From: Polyangiaceae bacterium
Lineage (GTDB): Bacteria > Myxococcota_A > Polyangia > Polyangiales > Polyangiaceae
Reading direction: 5' to 3'
Length of the DNA: 64,000 nucleotides
Assembly: GCA_019637295.1 (NCBI GenBank)
Contig: JAHBVX010000006.1
Span: forward strand, 248,001 to 312,000
Within the stretch, counting starts at the first letter, position 1. Each line of letters opens with the position of its first letter. Shown piece by piece: positions 28,392-37,497 of this stretch. The position numbers and the translations under genes are program-made. The notes beneath the pieces are model-generated. The model ran no database searches, was not told the DNA's origin, and saw only the letters and a program-made list of their open reading frames with translations.

Positions 28392-29084
28392 TCACTGAAA
28401 TGAGGGCCCGACTTCGCACACGAACTGCCGCGTGGAACTCTGCGACGAGTCACGCCACTCGCCGTCGGACCGGAGGCGCGCGCCGTGCGGAGAACCACCG
28501 CTGCACTCCGGATAGCCGGCTTCCCACAGATCCACGGTACTGGGTTCGGCCGTGAGCCAGCTGAAGTTGGCCTTGGCGCACGGTCCATTGTTGCGCGCCA
28601 GGCCGATCCACACGTCGCTGGTGCCAGCCAGGGCGCGCACGAACGCGTTCTCCTCGCTCGACTGGATCGTGACCAGGTAGCCACCTTGCGCCTGGCACGC
28701 AGCCTCTGCTTGCTGGAAGGGCAGCTCGTCCGTACGGTGCCAGTAGCAGTGCACTTGACCCTGGACCTGCAAGCCCTGGGCGCCCGTTGGGTGCGCGGCG
28801 CAGTCGGGACCGCTGCCGGCCGAGCCGCCGCTGCCACCCGCGCCCGCCGCGCCGACCCCACCGGCTCCCGCGGCTCCCGCGCCGCCGCCCGCCCCAGCAC
28901 CACCCCCCGCGCCGCCTCCGGCCGGCCCGGGCCGCACGCAGCGCTGAGTGCCCGCGTCGCAAACCCAACCGACGGCGCACGGACACTCGCGACCCGCGAG
29001 ATCGACGGGCGTGACCGAGCACGCGGCCACGGCCGCGCTCAGGAGCACCGAGGGGAGGCGCCTGGTCGGCACGAGCGTCATCAT
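28392..29084 (-). CDS. C-type-lectin-domain lipoprotein
   Basis: ATG 29084 overlaps the DUF2891 gene stop. Lipobox AAVAAC, then CPCAVGWVCDAGTQRC, a Cys-rich knot common in myxobacterial lipoproteins, and a 45-residue Gly/Ala linker. The C-terminal ~120 residues match a C-type lectin fold: CYWHRTDELPFQQAEAACQAQGGYLVTI, VWIGLARNN, WLTAEPSTVDLWEAGYPE and a final CEVG. The typical calcium-binding WND is not evident, so carbohydrate binding is uncertain. Probably a surface ligand-binding protein. Confidence 0.75.
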   Translation of the reverse strand: MMTLVPTRRLPSVLLSAAVAACSVTPVDLAGRECPCAVGWVCDAGTQRCVRPGPAGGGAGGGAGAGGGAGAAGAGGVGAAGAGGSGGSAGSGPDCAAHPTGAQGLQVQGQVHCYWHRTDELPFQQAEAACQAQGGYLVTIQSSEENAFVRALAGTSDVWIGLARNNGPCAKANFSWLTAEPSTVDLWEAGYPECSGGSPHGARLRSDGEWRDSSQSSTRQFVCEVGPSFQ

Positions 29085-30142
29085 ACCCCAGTCGTCCGCC
29101 CCGCACGCGCGGTGAGTGCGTACACCGCGAAGCTCCCCTGCCAGTGGCTGCCTTCGTAGTGCGCGCCGTCGAGCTCGGCGAGAGCCGTGTCTCGGTGCTC
29201 GCGCGCGCAGCTCCGCAGCGCCTCGCCGCGGGGATCCGCCTGCGGGAGCGCGCCTGCGACGCCCTCGAGCATCCACGCCCGGCTGAGGTTCAACGCGCCG
29301 AGGTGTGCGAGGTGTCCGTCGGACGCGTCGGGACAACGAACCGGGCGCGGGCCGTCGCTCCGGCCGAGTCCCGGCAGCCAGCCGTCGAGGAAGACCTCGA
29401 ACTCCCGCTGCGGCAGCACGCGCCGCATCAGATCCGCCTCGGCCAGGCAGGGTGAGAGGAAGTCGTGAGCAGACGGCTCGAGGTGAAGGGGGCCGTCGCG
29501 ATCCGCGGAGTAGAGGCGCAGCGTCGCAGCGCGCAGGCGCGACAGTGCGTCCGAGTCAGGCGCCGAGGCAGCGAGATAGTCCAGCGTCAGCCCGAAGGCG
29601 AACGCGCTCTGATCGTGCACACCCGACCGGGTCGGACAGGGCAAGCGCTCCGCCCAGCTCACTAGCCGCGAGCTGGCGAGCTCGGCGAGCGGACCGAGCG
29701 CGCGTTGCCAGCTCAGGACCTGCGGTGGCGCTCCTGAGCTGCCCCACTCCTGCAGCTCGAGCGCCAGGGTCAGCAGCCAGGCGAGGCCGTAGGGCCGCTC
29801 GAAGCTCGCGCGCCCGGGCGCCTCGAGATACTCGCTCTCGCGGCGCAGGGGCTCGTCCCGCAGGCGCGCGTCGATGGCGTCCTGACACTGCCGTGCCCGC
29901 GTCGCGCCAACCAGACCGAGGCGCACCAGGCGGGTGAGGCTCCAGACCGAGTGCACCGCCGAGTGCCAGTCGTAGCAGCCCCAGAACGCCGGATTGAGCT
30001 GCGCCGGCGCGACCACGTCCGCGGGCCCCGACAGGTGATGTGCCAGCTTGCACGGGTACTCCCGCGAGAGGCCGTCGAGGGCCCAGCGAGCGTAACGCTC
30101 GTACAGCTCCGGGCGAGTCACTGTCGCTCCTGCCGGTGACAC
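29081..30142 (-). CDS. DUF2891-family protein
   Basis: 353 residues. The conserved pattern YPCKLAHHLSGPADVVAPAQLNPAFWGCYDWHSAVHSVW, shown here only in part (positions ~30-70), together with LEPSAHDFLSPCLAEADLM and HLGALNLSRAWML identifies DUF2891. The all-helical fold resembles an (alpha/alpha)-toroid as in lyases and glycosidases. No signal peptide. GTG 30121 is an alternative start that fits the family N-terminus better. Function unknown. Coupled to the lectin lipoprotein downstream. Confidence 0.75.
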   Translation of the reverse strand: MSPAGATVTRPELYERYARWALDGLSREYPCKLAHHLSGPADVVAPAQLNPAFWGCYDWHSAVHSVWSLTRLVRLGLVGATRARQCQDAIDARLRDEPLRRESEYLEAPGRASFERPYGLAWLLTLALELQEWGSSGAPPQVLSWQRALGPLAELASSRLVSWAERLPCPTRSGVHDQSAFAFGLTLDYLAASAPDSDALSRLRAATLRLYSADRDGPLHLEPSAHDFLSPCLAEADLMRRVLPQREFEVFLDGWLPGLGRSDGPRPVRCPDASDGHLAHLGALNLSRAWMLEGVAGALPQADPRGEALRSCAREHRDTALAELDGAHYEGSHWQGSFAVYALTARAGRTTGV

Positions 30143-30280
30143 CGCTCGGACACTAGACTCGACTTGGCCACAGAATCCCGGGTGGATTCGGGTTCGCTGG
30201 AGCTCGACCAGCCGGGATGGGCAGAGAACGAGCCTCGATGAGCCTTCAGCTGTCCGACCGGGCGTGATACTGCGCGGGGC

Positions 30281-31501
30281 ATGACTGAGAAGCTCCGTCT
30301 CTCCCGCTCGAGTTTGATCTCATGCGCCGTCATCGTAGCCGCGCTGCTCGCCTGCAAGAAGGACGACCAAGCCAAGGCCGAGCCTGCGGCAGCAGACCCG
30401 GTGGCGCAAGGGGCCGCTGATCTCGAGGCCTGGGTCAATGACGACAGCAAGTCGCTGACGCCGGAGATCTACGAGCAGCTGCTGCTGTCGCTGAAGAGCT
30501 GCGCACTCACCGAGCACGGCATCGACTCGAAGTGCGCCGAGTACACGCGCTTTCAGAAGGCTCGCAACCGCAACACGTCGATCAAGGACGTGGTGGGCAT
30601 GAACTCGCAGGTGGGCGCCAAACACCTCGGCCACGAGAGCCCGACGGTGCGGTATCAGGCCGCGTCGCTCATGAGCTCGCTGTTCGGCGCCGGCGGCGGC
30701 ACCCAGAAGCTCTTCCTCGAGGCCGCCGAGAAGGAGCAGAACGACGTGGTGCTCAGCAAGCTGGTCAACGTCGTCGGCTCCAGCCACGCCAAGAACGCAG
30801 AGGTCAAGACGCTGCTCATGAAGATGGCGGACCACTCGTCGGAGCGGGTGCGACGCGAGTCCATGAGCTGGTTCTTGACCAGCTTTGGCAAGGGCGTGGA
30901 CGGCACCTTCGACAAGGTGCTGCTCAAGATCGAGCAGGATCCGTCGCTCGCGGTGCGCAAGTACCTGTGCAGCCGACTGTACGGCAGCACGGACCAGCGC
31001 GCGCTGCCGGTGTTCAAGAAGTACCTGATGGGCAAGGACAGCCCCAAGGAGATGGTCGAGGGCTGCTGGGAGGGCGTGATCAACGCCTGGACTGGCTTTC
31101 CCAAGCCCAGCGAGCCGAGCCGGGAGGCCTACGAGCTGACCCTCGCGTTCCTCAAGCGCACGCCGCGCTCGGATCACATCCCGCCGTGGCAGAGCATGAG
31201 CAGTCTGCGGGCCTCGCAGACCGAGTTCAAGGACAACGACAGCTTCGGCAAGGCCTGGCACGACAAGGTGAAGGGTTGGTACAAGAAGCCCGCCCTGCTC
31301 GCGGCGCTCGAGGAGGTCGTGCACGACAGGAACGCGCACTGGATGGCGCGCACCGGCGCGCTCAGCGTCATGAACGAGCTGAGCGTGGGCAAGGCAAAGC
31401 TGGAGGCCATCGCCAAGCAGTACGCCGGCGCCAAGGCCAGCGATGGCGGCGACTACCACGTCAAGTCTGCGGCGGAGCGTCACGCCAAAGAGCCAAAGTG
31501 A
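30281..31501 (+). CDS. HEAT-repeat lipoprotein
   Basis: ATG 30281. Signal peptide with lipobox ALLAC followed by KKDD. From ~70 to 400 the protein is helical with HEAT/ARM-type repeats: HESPTVRYQAASLMSSL, DHSSERVRRESMSWFL, DPSLAVRKYLCSRLYG and NAHWMARTGALSVMNEL. It is rich in Lys, unlike many neighbours. Probably a periplasmic or surface scaffold. A related short repeat lipoprotein occurs at the right edge of the window. No enzyme motif. Confidence 0.75.
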   Translation: MTEKLRLSRSSLISCAVIVAALLACKKDDQAKAEPAAADPVAQGAADLEAWVNDDSKSLTPEIYEQLLLSLKSCALTEHGIDSKCAEYTRFQKARNRNTSIKDVVGMNSQVGAKHLGHESPTVRYQAASLMSSLFGAGGGTQKLFLEAAEKEQNDVVLSKLVNVVGSSHAKNAEVKTLLMKMADHSSERVRRESMSWFLTSFGKGVDGTFDKVLLKIEQDPSLAVRKYLCSRLYGSTDQRALPVFKKYLMGKDSPKEMVEGCWEGVINAWTGFPKPSEPSREAYELTLAFLKRTPRSDHIPPWQSMSSLRASQTEFKDNDSFGKAWHDKVKGWYKKPALLAALEEVVHDRNAHWMARTGALSVMNELSVGKAKLEAIAKQYAGAKASDGGDYHVKSAAERHAKEPK

Positions 31502-31557
31502 GCTGAGGCGCGGCGCGACGCTTGCAATGTCCGCCGCGTCGTCGCACCGTGCGCGCC

Positions 31558-32148
31558 GTGAGTCGCATTCGGTCGGTCACGGTGTTCTGTGGTTCGAGCA
31601 GCGGCAACAGGCCCGAGTACGGGTCCGCGGCCGACGCGCTCGCGCTCGCCATCGCGCGCCGCGGTCTGCGTTTGATCTACGGCGGCGCCGCGGTGGGGCT
31701 CATGGGGCGCCTCGCGAGCACGGCCCTCGCTCGGGGTGCCCACGTCGTCGGCGTCATCCCGGAGTCGCTGCGCTCCAAAGAGATCGCTCACGATGGACTC
31801 TCGGAGCTGCACGTCGTCGACTCGATGCACACCCGCAAGCGCATGATGTCGGAGCTGGCCGACGCCTTCATCGCGCTGCCCGGCGGCATCGGCACGCTGG
31901 AGGAGCTGTGCGAGATCTGGACCTGGGCGCAGCTCGGTCACCATGACAAGCCCTGCGGGCTGCTGGACGCCGCCGACTATTACGCGGGGCTGACCGCCTT
32001 CTTCGACCACTCTGTGGCCGAGGGCTTCGTGCGCGAGCAGCACCGCTCGATGCTGCTGTACGACACGGAGCCGGAGCGCCTGCTCGACGCCTTCGAGCGC
32101 TATGAAGCGCCCGTCGTGTCCAAGTGGCTGCGCACGCGCGAGCTGTGA
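31558..32148 (+). CDS. LOG-family protein (TIGR00730-type phosphoribohydrolase)
   Basis: GTG 31558 places the start just before VTVFCGSSSG; GTG 31549 and TTG 31522 are possible alternatives. The 196-residue Rossmann-like protein has YGGAAVGLMG, HVVGVIPE and the active-site motif PGGIGTLEELCEIWTW. LOG proteins cleave nucleoside 5'-monophosphates to base and ribose 5-phosphate (cytokinin activation in plants, nucleotide salvage in bacteria). Cytosolic. Confidence 0.88.
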   Translation: MSRIRSVTVFCGSSSGNRPEYGSAADALALAIARRGLRLIYGGAAVGLMGRLASTALARGAHVVGVIPESLRSKEIAHDGLSELHVVDSMHTRKRMMSELADAFIALPGGIGTLEELCEIWTWAQLGHHDKPCGLLDAADYYAGLTAFFDHSVAEGFVREQHRSMLLYDTEPERLLDAFERYEAPVVSKWLRTREL

Positions 32149-32152
32149 CGAC

Positions 32153-32713
32153 TCACGGCGCGTCGGCGCTCGCGTCCATGGTGGCCGCGGCGTCGCCCGC
32201 GTCACTCGCATCCGCGTCGCTCGCGTCGTCCGCCGCGTCCGTTCCCGCGTCGCTCCCACACAAGGGCGGCAGAGGCGTACAGAGGCAGGTCGGGCTGCAC
32301 ACCACGTCCCCCGGCTTCTCGGCGTCGTTGGAGCACGCGAAGCACGCGAACGGGTTGCCGCAGAAGCCGATCTTGAAGATGCCGCCCTGAGAGTCGATTT
32401 CGGACTGGGTCACGCACGGCCCGAAGCCGGTGTTGGGGCCCGTGTCGGCGCCGACCTCGGCCACGGCGTCCGTGATCGCCGCGTCCGTGCTGGCGTCGGC
32501 TCCGCCGCCCGTACCACCGCTGCCACCGAGGCCGCCGGTACCTCCGAACGCGCCTCCACCACCGCTGCTACTCGCGCCGGTGCCACCAACGGCGGGGAAC
32601 CCGCCGAAGGACGCGCCGCCGCTGCCCCCGCCGCCAGAACTGCCTCCCACATCGTCCTCCGGGGAGGCGCACCCGACCCCGGCGATGAGCAGGATGACCG
32701 CGGCGCTGCGCAT
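32153..32713 (-). CDS. Lipoprotein with Gly-rich linker and Asp/Ala tail
   Basis: ATG 32713. Lipobox GVGC, a 60-residue Gly/Ser/Thr linker, then a small Cys-rich domain (FCGNPFACFACSNDAEKPGDVVCSPTCLC) of about 60 residues, and a low-complexity tail of Asp/Ala/Ser repeats ending ASADAP. The long open frame upstream has no signal peptide and is rejected. The Cys pattern might hold a metal or disulfides. Function unknown. Converges on the LOG gene with 4 bases between the stops. Confidence 0.65.
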   Translation of the reverse strand: MRSAAVILLIAGVGCASPEDDVGGSSGGGGSGGASFGGFPAVGGTGASSSGGGGAFGGTGGLGGSGGTGGGADASTDAAITDAVAEVGADTGPNTGFGPCVTQSEIDSQGGIFKIGFCGNPFACFACSNDAEKPGDVVCSPTCLCTPLPPLCGSDAGTDAADDASDADASDAGDAAATMDASADAP

Positions 32714-32882
32714 GAGGCCAGTGTGCCAGAGGACGGCGCCGCTGTGCACCGTTACGCAACGCGTGCCTGACGGATCGTCCGATGGTGGGGCGTCGTGCGA
32801 CAGTTCGTCACTCTCCCGGGAGGCCGCCGTCGCTTGCCCGCAGCATTTCGGGCTGGCACGACCCTCGCTAAGCAGGGAGGGG

Positions 32883-33410
32883 ATGACCCGCTCGACTCGA
32901 TGGCAGACCGTCGAGGTGTTGCTGTTTGCGACTGTCGTGAGCCTGTCGCAGCTCGTCCTGTCTGCGGGGCTGACCTGGCTCGAGCGCACCATCGACGCGG
33001 CGAGCAGCGCGACGCCCGTGACGCCGCTGGGCGTGACCTCGCGCGCTCCGCCGGTCGCACCGAGGCCCAGCCTGGTGGCGCCGAGAGGCAGCCAGGAGCC
33101 GCGCCCGGGCGCGCCTCGCCGCGTCACGCTCGAGCTCGAACCAGCCGCCGAAGCGCAGCCCCGATACCGGCGGGAGGCTCCACGCGTCGCACTCGATGAC
33201 AGCGGCCGAGCCGTGCTGTCACGAGTCGACGGTACGCTCGCCGCGCTCGGCCTTCGCAGCGGAGACCGCCTGTTGGACATCAACGGGATCCCGCTCGTGG
33301 GCCCGAACGACGCGCTGCGCGCCTACTCCGAGGTTCGTCGAGCTCCGCGACTGAGCCTGGGCATCGAGCGCGGGGGCGCCCGAGTGGAGCTGCTCTACCA
33401 CTTCCACTGA
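32883..33410 (+). CDS. Membrane-anchored PDZ-domain protein (GspC-like)
   Basis: ATG 32883 follows a GGGAGG ribosome-binding site. 175 residues: an N-terminal membrane anchor (VEVLLFATVVSLSQLVLSAGL), a Pro/Ala/Arg-rich linker, and a C-terminal PDZ domain (~105-170) with LGLRSGDRLLDINGIPLVGPNDAL. The order resembles the C-terminal half of type II secretion GspC, but no other secretion gene is near. The 3' end overlaps the convergent metalloprotease gene by 16 bases. Confidence 0.7.
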   Translation: MTRSTRWQTVEVLLFATVVSLSQLVLSAGLTWLERTIDAASSATPVTPLGVTSRAPPVAPRPSLVAPRGSQEPRPGAPRRVTLELEPAAEAQPRYRREAPRVALDDSGRAVLSRVDGTLAALGLRSGDRLLDINGIPLVGPNDALRAYSEVRRAPRLSLGIERGGARVELLYHFH

Positions 33411-35683
33411 GCAGAGCGCGCTCGGCGTCGCCGCCGCTTGCCAAGCAAGAGCGCGACGCCGGCGAGGAGCGTCCACAGCAGCGAGGTGCCCGGCGCGTCG
33501 CCCCCCGCGGTGCGGCATCCGCAACCGTCGTCCTTTGGCTTCGTGGCGGACGGTGGCACCCCGGCGTCGGCGCCCCCGTCCGAGCCGGCGTCCGGATCCA
33601 CGGCTTCGCCGCTCTGATCGAACTTCACCGCGCGATACCTGCCCGCGCTCTGACCCGAGTTCACGATCATCACGAACGCGCGGGTCGCGCCCAAGGGGAC
33701 GTCGACGGTGGCGCTGCCTTGGTTGTTGGTCACCTCCGCGGGTACGGTCACGTCCGCCTTGGCCTCGAAGGGCTGATAGCCAAACTGGATCGGCTCTTCG
33801 CCGAAGCGCACCAGGACCTCGGGCTTGAAGGGCGTGCCGCCGCCGAAGATCGAGGAGGTGTCGCCCCCGGGGATGACTTGGAAGCCCACCGTGAGCTGCT
33901 CCGCAGAGCCAGTGAGGGGCACCTCGAACTGCAGCACGCCGGGCGCGTAGGGCGCGGGTCCGGCGTTCATGGACTGGGTCCCGGGCGCCTGAAACGTGCC
34001 GGCGAGCAGCGGATCGACGCTGCTGAGCGGCGTGCCGCTAAACTCCAGAATCCGCCGGCAGGTAGGCAGGACGCCGCGCGCAGTCAGCTCCGTCTCGAGC
34101 GCGTCCGCGACCGTCTGGCTGAGCGCGCTCTTCACGGACGCCACGAACAGCTCGCTCAAGCCTTCGTAGGACAGATCGCCGCCGGGGGCGGCGGCCATCA
34201 CGTCGAACAGCGCCTTGTCGAAGGCGGGCCGATCCGTCTCGGGCAACGCTTGTCGAGTCTTCCACAGCGCGGCGGTCCAGAACTTCGAGTCCACGTGGAC
34301 CTCGCCCGAGAGGTTCTTGGGGCAGGTCTCGTCGTTGTCGATGTCGCGGATCGCCGTCATCCCGGGCGCCAGGTCCGTGGAGGCGTACTCGCCCACCTTC
34401 GAGTCCCCGGTGATCGCGGAAGAGAAGTAGTCCGCGAGTCCTTCGTTCATCGCGCCGGGCGAGCCCACGAGACCCTGCTCGTCCGCGAAGTAGGTGCCCA
34501 CCAACTTCAGCGTGTGGTCGACCACCGCGTGCCCGAACTCGTGATACACCACGTCACCGTCGTAGGCGAAGTCGGCCTTGGGGCCCTGCCCGAACCACAT
34601 CGCGGCGCCGGGCAGACCGAAGACCGTCGAGAAGATGGGGTTGGCCGGCGCGAAGAAGGCGTTGGAGAACGGGACGAAGGGCAGGTTCGGATCGGCCATC
34701 TTCGCGAAGTCCTGGGTCTGAAACCCATCCGGCATCATCAGGTTGGCGACCGCCGGCAGCGGCTTGGTCGACAGATCCGTCATGCCCAGGGACTCGAAGA
34801 AGGAGTAGGCGCGGCTGGTGTGATGGAAGATCTGGACCTCGCTGAACTCGTCCTCGGGCGTGAGCGCCGCGGCCGGCGGATCGTAGAGGAAGTCCTCGCC
34901 GCTGGTGGGAGCAGCCACCTGCTGGAGCTCGCAGACGTGGACGGTGAGCGTCACGCCGAAGTTGATCTGCTTGGTCTGCTTCGTGTCTATGCAGTTGAGC
35001 GCCTTGACCCGCTCGCTCTCGAGCTTCGTCGCGCCGGGAGGCAGGTCGAGGGGTAGATCCACCAACGTCGGAGTGGAGACCGGGTTGGCCGGATAGACTC
35101 GCCCGGTCGCGAAGCGCACCGCGTTGTAGCGAATGAGCAGCTCGCCCGAGAGCGCGTCGAAGACGAGCACCGGCACATAGGGGACTCCCTGGAGGCGCTC
35201 GCTCGGTACCACGACCCAGGAGAGGCGCGCGCCCGACGCCAGCGGGTAGATGGCCAACGTCGCGTCGCTCTCCTTCACGGGCAAGCGCGCCGCGCTCTCA
35301 CTCAGGGCGCGGACCGCGCGGCGGGACACACGGGGCGTCACCCCGGGCAGCTCCGGCTCGGTGCGATCGATGGTGAGGACCGGCCGACCTTGCGCATCGA
35401 GCAAGGCTCCCGCGCCTCGGAACACCACCGGCACGCCCTCGTGTAGCTGCTGGAAGCGCACCGCCCGACGCCCACCCACGTCCCGCGACGTCCCCGAGTG
35501 CGTGAGGGTAGCCGCCCGCGCCGGGGGCGCAGCCGCGCGGATCGCCTCGAGCGCCGCCGTCGTCCCGTCCGTGGCCGGGGACGCCGTGAACGGCCCGTGC
35601 GACACGAGCGCCCGTCCAGGCGGCGCGGCCCAAGCGACGCTCGCCGAGAGAAACACCCAACTCGCCCACTGCACTCGTCGCAT
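33395..35683 (-). CDS. Fungalysin-like (M36-type) metalloprotease with MYXO-CTERM-like tail
   Basis: ATG 35683. Signal peptide (WVFLSASVAWA), an N-terminal propeptide-like region (~30-210, FTP-like RAVRFQQLHEGVPVVFRGAGA), then a gluzincin domain: zinc ligands His381 and His385 in YHEFGHAVVDH and Glu414 in MNEGLADYFSS. After ~560 there is a beta domain. The C-terminus has DGCGC, a helix (LLWTLLAGVALLLG) and a RRRRR cluster, a MYXO-CTERM-like surface-sorting signal. Secreted proteases of this type digest prey or matrix protein. Divergent from the ATP-grasp operon. Confidence 0.82.
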   Translation of the reverse strand: MRRVQWASWVFLSASVAWAAPPGRALVSHGPFTASPATDGTTAALEAIRAAAPPARAATLTHSGTSRDVGGRRAVRFQQLHEGVPVVFRGAGALLDAQGRPVLTIDRTEPELPGVTPRVSRRAVRALSESAARLPVKESDATLAIYPLASGARLSWVVVPSERLQGVPYVPVLVFDALSGELLIRYNAVRFATGRVYPANPVSTPTLVDLPLDLPPGATKLESERVKALNCIDTKQTKQINFGVTLTVHVCELQQVAAPTSGEDFLYDPPAAALTPEDEFSEVQIFHHTSRAYSFFESLGMTDLSTKPLPAVANLMMPDGFQTQDFAKMADPNLPFVPFSNAFFAPANPIFSTVFGLPGAAMWFGQGPKADFAYDGDVVYHEFGHAVVDHTLKLVGTYFADEQGLVGSPGAMNEGLADYFSSAITGDSKVGEYASTDLAPGMTAIRDIDNDETCPKNLSGEVHVDSKFWTAALWKTRQALPETDRPAFDKALFDVMAAAPGGDLSYEGLSELFVASVKSALSQTVADALETELTARGVLPTCRRILEFSGTPLSSVDPLLAGTFQAPGTQSMNAGPAPYAPGVLQFEVPLTGSAEQLTVGFQVIPGGDTSSIFGGGTPFKPEVLVRFGEEPIQFGYQPFEAKADVTVPAEVTNNQGSATVDVPLGATRAFVMIVNSGQSAGRYRAVKFDQSGEAVDPDAGSDGGADAGVPPSATKPKDDGCGCRTAGGDAPGTSLLWTLLAGVALLLGKRRRRRARSAQWKW

Positions 35684-35790
35684 GCGGTCACCTCGGGCGG
35701 CCTGGCCGCCGTTCAATCGCCGGCGGGGAGCTTAGGTGGACGGCCGGCATCGGGCAATGCGTCCGCGCCCCGCCGCCGCGTGTAGTCCGA

Positions 35791-35805
35791 TGTGGGAGTC
35801 CCACA
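35791..35805. promoter_or_regulatory. Perfect inverted repeat, candidate operator
   Basis: TGTGGGA-G-TCCCACA is a perfect 7-1-7 dyad in the 176-base gap between the divergent protease gene and the four-gene ATP-grasp operon. TATAGA (35835-35840), a possible -10, lies 20 bases before the operon start, which would place the dyad near -48. The regulator is unknown. Confidence 0.5.
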
Positions 35806-35859
35806 GGATCGTGGTCCAGCGGGCGGACTCGGGCTATAGAAGGCGCCTTTCCTAGAGCC

Positions 35860-36777
35860 ATGCCCGCGTCCGCCCCCCTCCGCATCGTGTTCATCGACAT
35901 GAACGCCGGCGTTCAGAACCAGGCGATGCGCTGCCTGGCGTCCGTGGTCTCACACTTCGAAGCGGCCGCCCGCCGAGACAATCCGGGGCTTCGCATCGAA
36001 GAGCGTCGCGTCTCCCCGCGCGACACGGGCGAGGCACCGCCGCGCGACGGCGATCTGTACATCGCGACCGGGGGGCCCGGCTCACCCTGGGAGGGACCGG
36101 GCACGCGTTGGTACGACGACTTTCGTCGCTTCGTGGACGTGGTCCTCGACGAGCAAGAGCGCGGGCTGGCCGTCGCGAAGTCACTGTTCCCCATCTGCTA
36201 TTCCTACGAGCTCCTGACCATGCACCTCGAGCTCGCGCGCGTCGAGGAGCGGGACGATCGCAAGTTCGGCGTGATGCCGGTGTACACCACGACCGCGGGG
36301 CGGGTGCATCCGTTGCTGGCTCCCTTCGGCGACCGCCTGTTCGCGTTCGAGCATCGCCACTGGGAGGTCGTGGACTTCGACGAGGCCAAGCTCGCGCGCT
36401 TGCACGGCCAGGTGCTCGCGACGGAGAGCCGGGAGGGCCGGAGCGACAAGGGCTCGGCGGTGCTGGGGTTCCACATCGGCCGAGCGATCGAGACCGTGCA
36501 GTTTCACCCCGAGGCGGATCTGTCGGGCATCTTCCACTGGCTGGATCAGCCCGAGCACTCACAGGCGTTCCGCGATGCCTACGGCGAGGAGACCTACCAG
36601 CGCATGTTGCGCACGCTGCACAACCCCAGGCGGGTTCAGCGCGTGCATGCCGAGCTGATCCCCGGCTGGATGCGCCGCCGGTTCAACGCCATGGCGGAAG
36701 AGCGCGGCTACAATCGAATCGAGGAAGACCCCCCCATCGAGTCGAGCGTGCTGGCCTCGCCGATCCCCCTGGCATGA
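35860..36777 (+). CDS. Class I glutamine amidotransferase-like protein of ATP-grasp cluster
   Basis: 305 residues from ATG 35860. GATase1 fold with nucleophile Cys113 in FPICYSYELL and His216/Glu218 in VQFHPEADLSG; the Gly loop reads YIATGGPGSPWEG. The triad appears complete although the elbow (PICYSY) differs from the usual GxCxG. The C-terminal ~70 residues are extra. Cytosolic. Its stop overlaps the esterase start. Either it supplies ammonia or it removes gamma-linked glutamate in the pathway of the downstream ligases. Unrelated in detail to the amidotransferase at 3710. Confidence 0.78.
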   Translation: MPASAPLRIVFIDMNAGVQNQAMRCLASVVSHFEAAARRDNPGLRIEERRVSPRDTGEAPPRDGDLYIATGGPGSPWEGPGTRWYDDFRRFVDVVLDEQERGLAVAKSLFPICYSYELLTMHLELARVEERDDRKFGVMPVYTTTAGRVHPLLAPFGDRLFAFEHRHWEVVDFDEAKLARLHGQVLATESREGRSDKGSAVLGFHIGRAIETVQFHPEADLSGIFHWLDQPEHSQAFRDAYGEETYQRMLRTLHNPRRVQRVHAELIPGWMRRRFNAMAEERGYNRIEEDPPIESSVLASPIPLA

Positions 36778-37484
36778 ACCGCGAGCATCACGCCTGGTAC
36801 AGTCCCTCCCTCGGGCGGCACATGGATCTGGTCGTCTTCGGACACGCGGGCGAGCCCGTGATCGTGTTCCCGTCATCCTGCGGGCGCTTCTTCGAGTGGG
36901 AGAACTTCGGGGTGATCGAGAGCGTCCGCCACAAGCTCGACGAGGGCCGACTGCAGCTCGTGTGTCTGGACTCGGTGGACGCGGAGAGTTGGTACAACAC
37001 GGGGGTCCACCCCGCGGTGCGGATCGCGCGGGACGACCAGTACGACCGTTACCTGGTGCACGAGGTGGTCCCGTTCATCGCGGGCAAGAATCACCGGCCC
37101 ATCACCCTGGCGGGCGCCAGCTTCGGCGGTTATCACGCCGTGGACAAAGGCCTGCGCCACCCGGACGTGTTCCGCAAGATCTTGAGCCTCAGCGGGGCCT
37201 ACGACATGCGGAGCTTCCTCGACGGACACGAAGACCTCGGGACGTTCCTGCACCAGCCGTTCCAGTACCTCCCGGACCTGGCGGATCCGTGGTTCCTCGA
37301 CCGCATGCGGCAGCAGACCGTGGTGCTCGCGGTAGGCGATCAGGACTTCTTGCTCGGCCAGAACCAGGGGCTCTGCGCCCTGCTTCGACACAAGGGCGTG
37401 GATTGTCACTTGGACGTGTGGGGCGGATACGTGCACGATTGGCCGGCCTGGAAGGGGATGCTCGGCAAACACGCCGGGTGGTGA
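36774..37484 (+). CDS. Esterase D-type alpha/beta hydrolase
   Basis: ATG 36774 overlaps the previous stop (ATGA); a longer frame upstream is a shadow of the amidotransferase gene. 236 residues with nucleophile Ser in LAGASFGGYHAV, acid in AVGDQDFLLGQN, and His in WGGYVHDWPAW, the pattern of the putative esterase (PF00756) family. No signal peptide. In this operon it could hydrolyse an ester or thioester intermediate, or release the finished product. Confidence 0.8.
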   Translation: MNREHHAWYSPSLGRHMDLVVFGHAGEPVIVFPSSCGRFFEWENFGVIESVRHKLDEGRLQLVCLDSVDAESWYNTGVHPAVRIARDDQYDRYLVHEVVPFIAGKNHRPITLAGASFGGYHAVDKGLRHPDVFRKILSLSGAYDMRSFLDGHEDLGTFLHQPFQYLPDLADPWFLDRMRQQTVVLAVGDQDFLLGQNQGLCALLRHKGVDCHLDVWGGYVHDWPAWKGMLGKHAGW

Positions 37485-37497
37485 TGGAGTCTCAGGG

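Noticed and set aside
32883-33410. PDZ protein as GspC of a type II secretion system
   Set aside because: No other gsp gene in the window and the protein is shorter than GspC.
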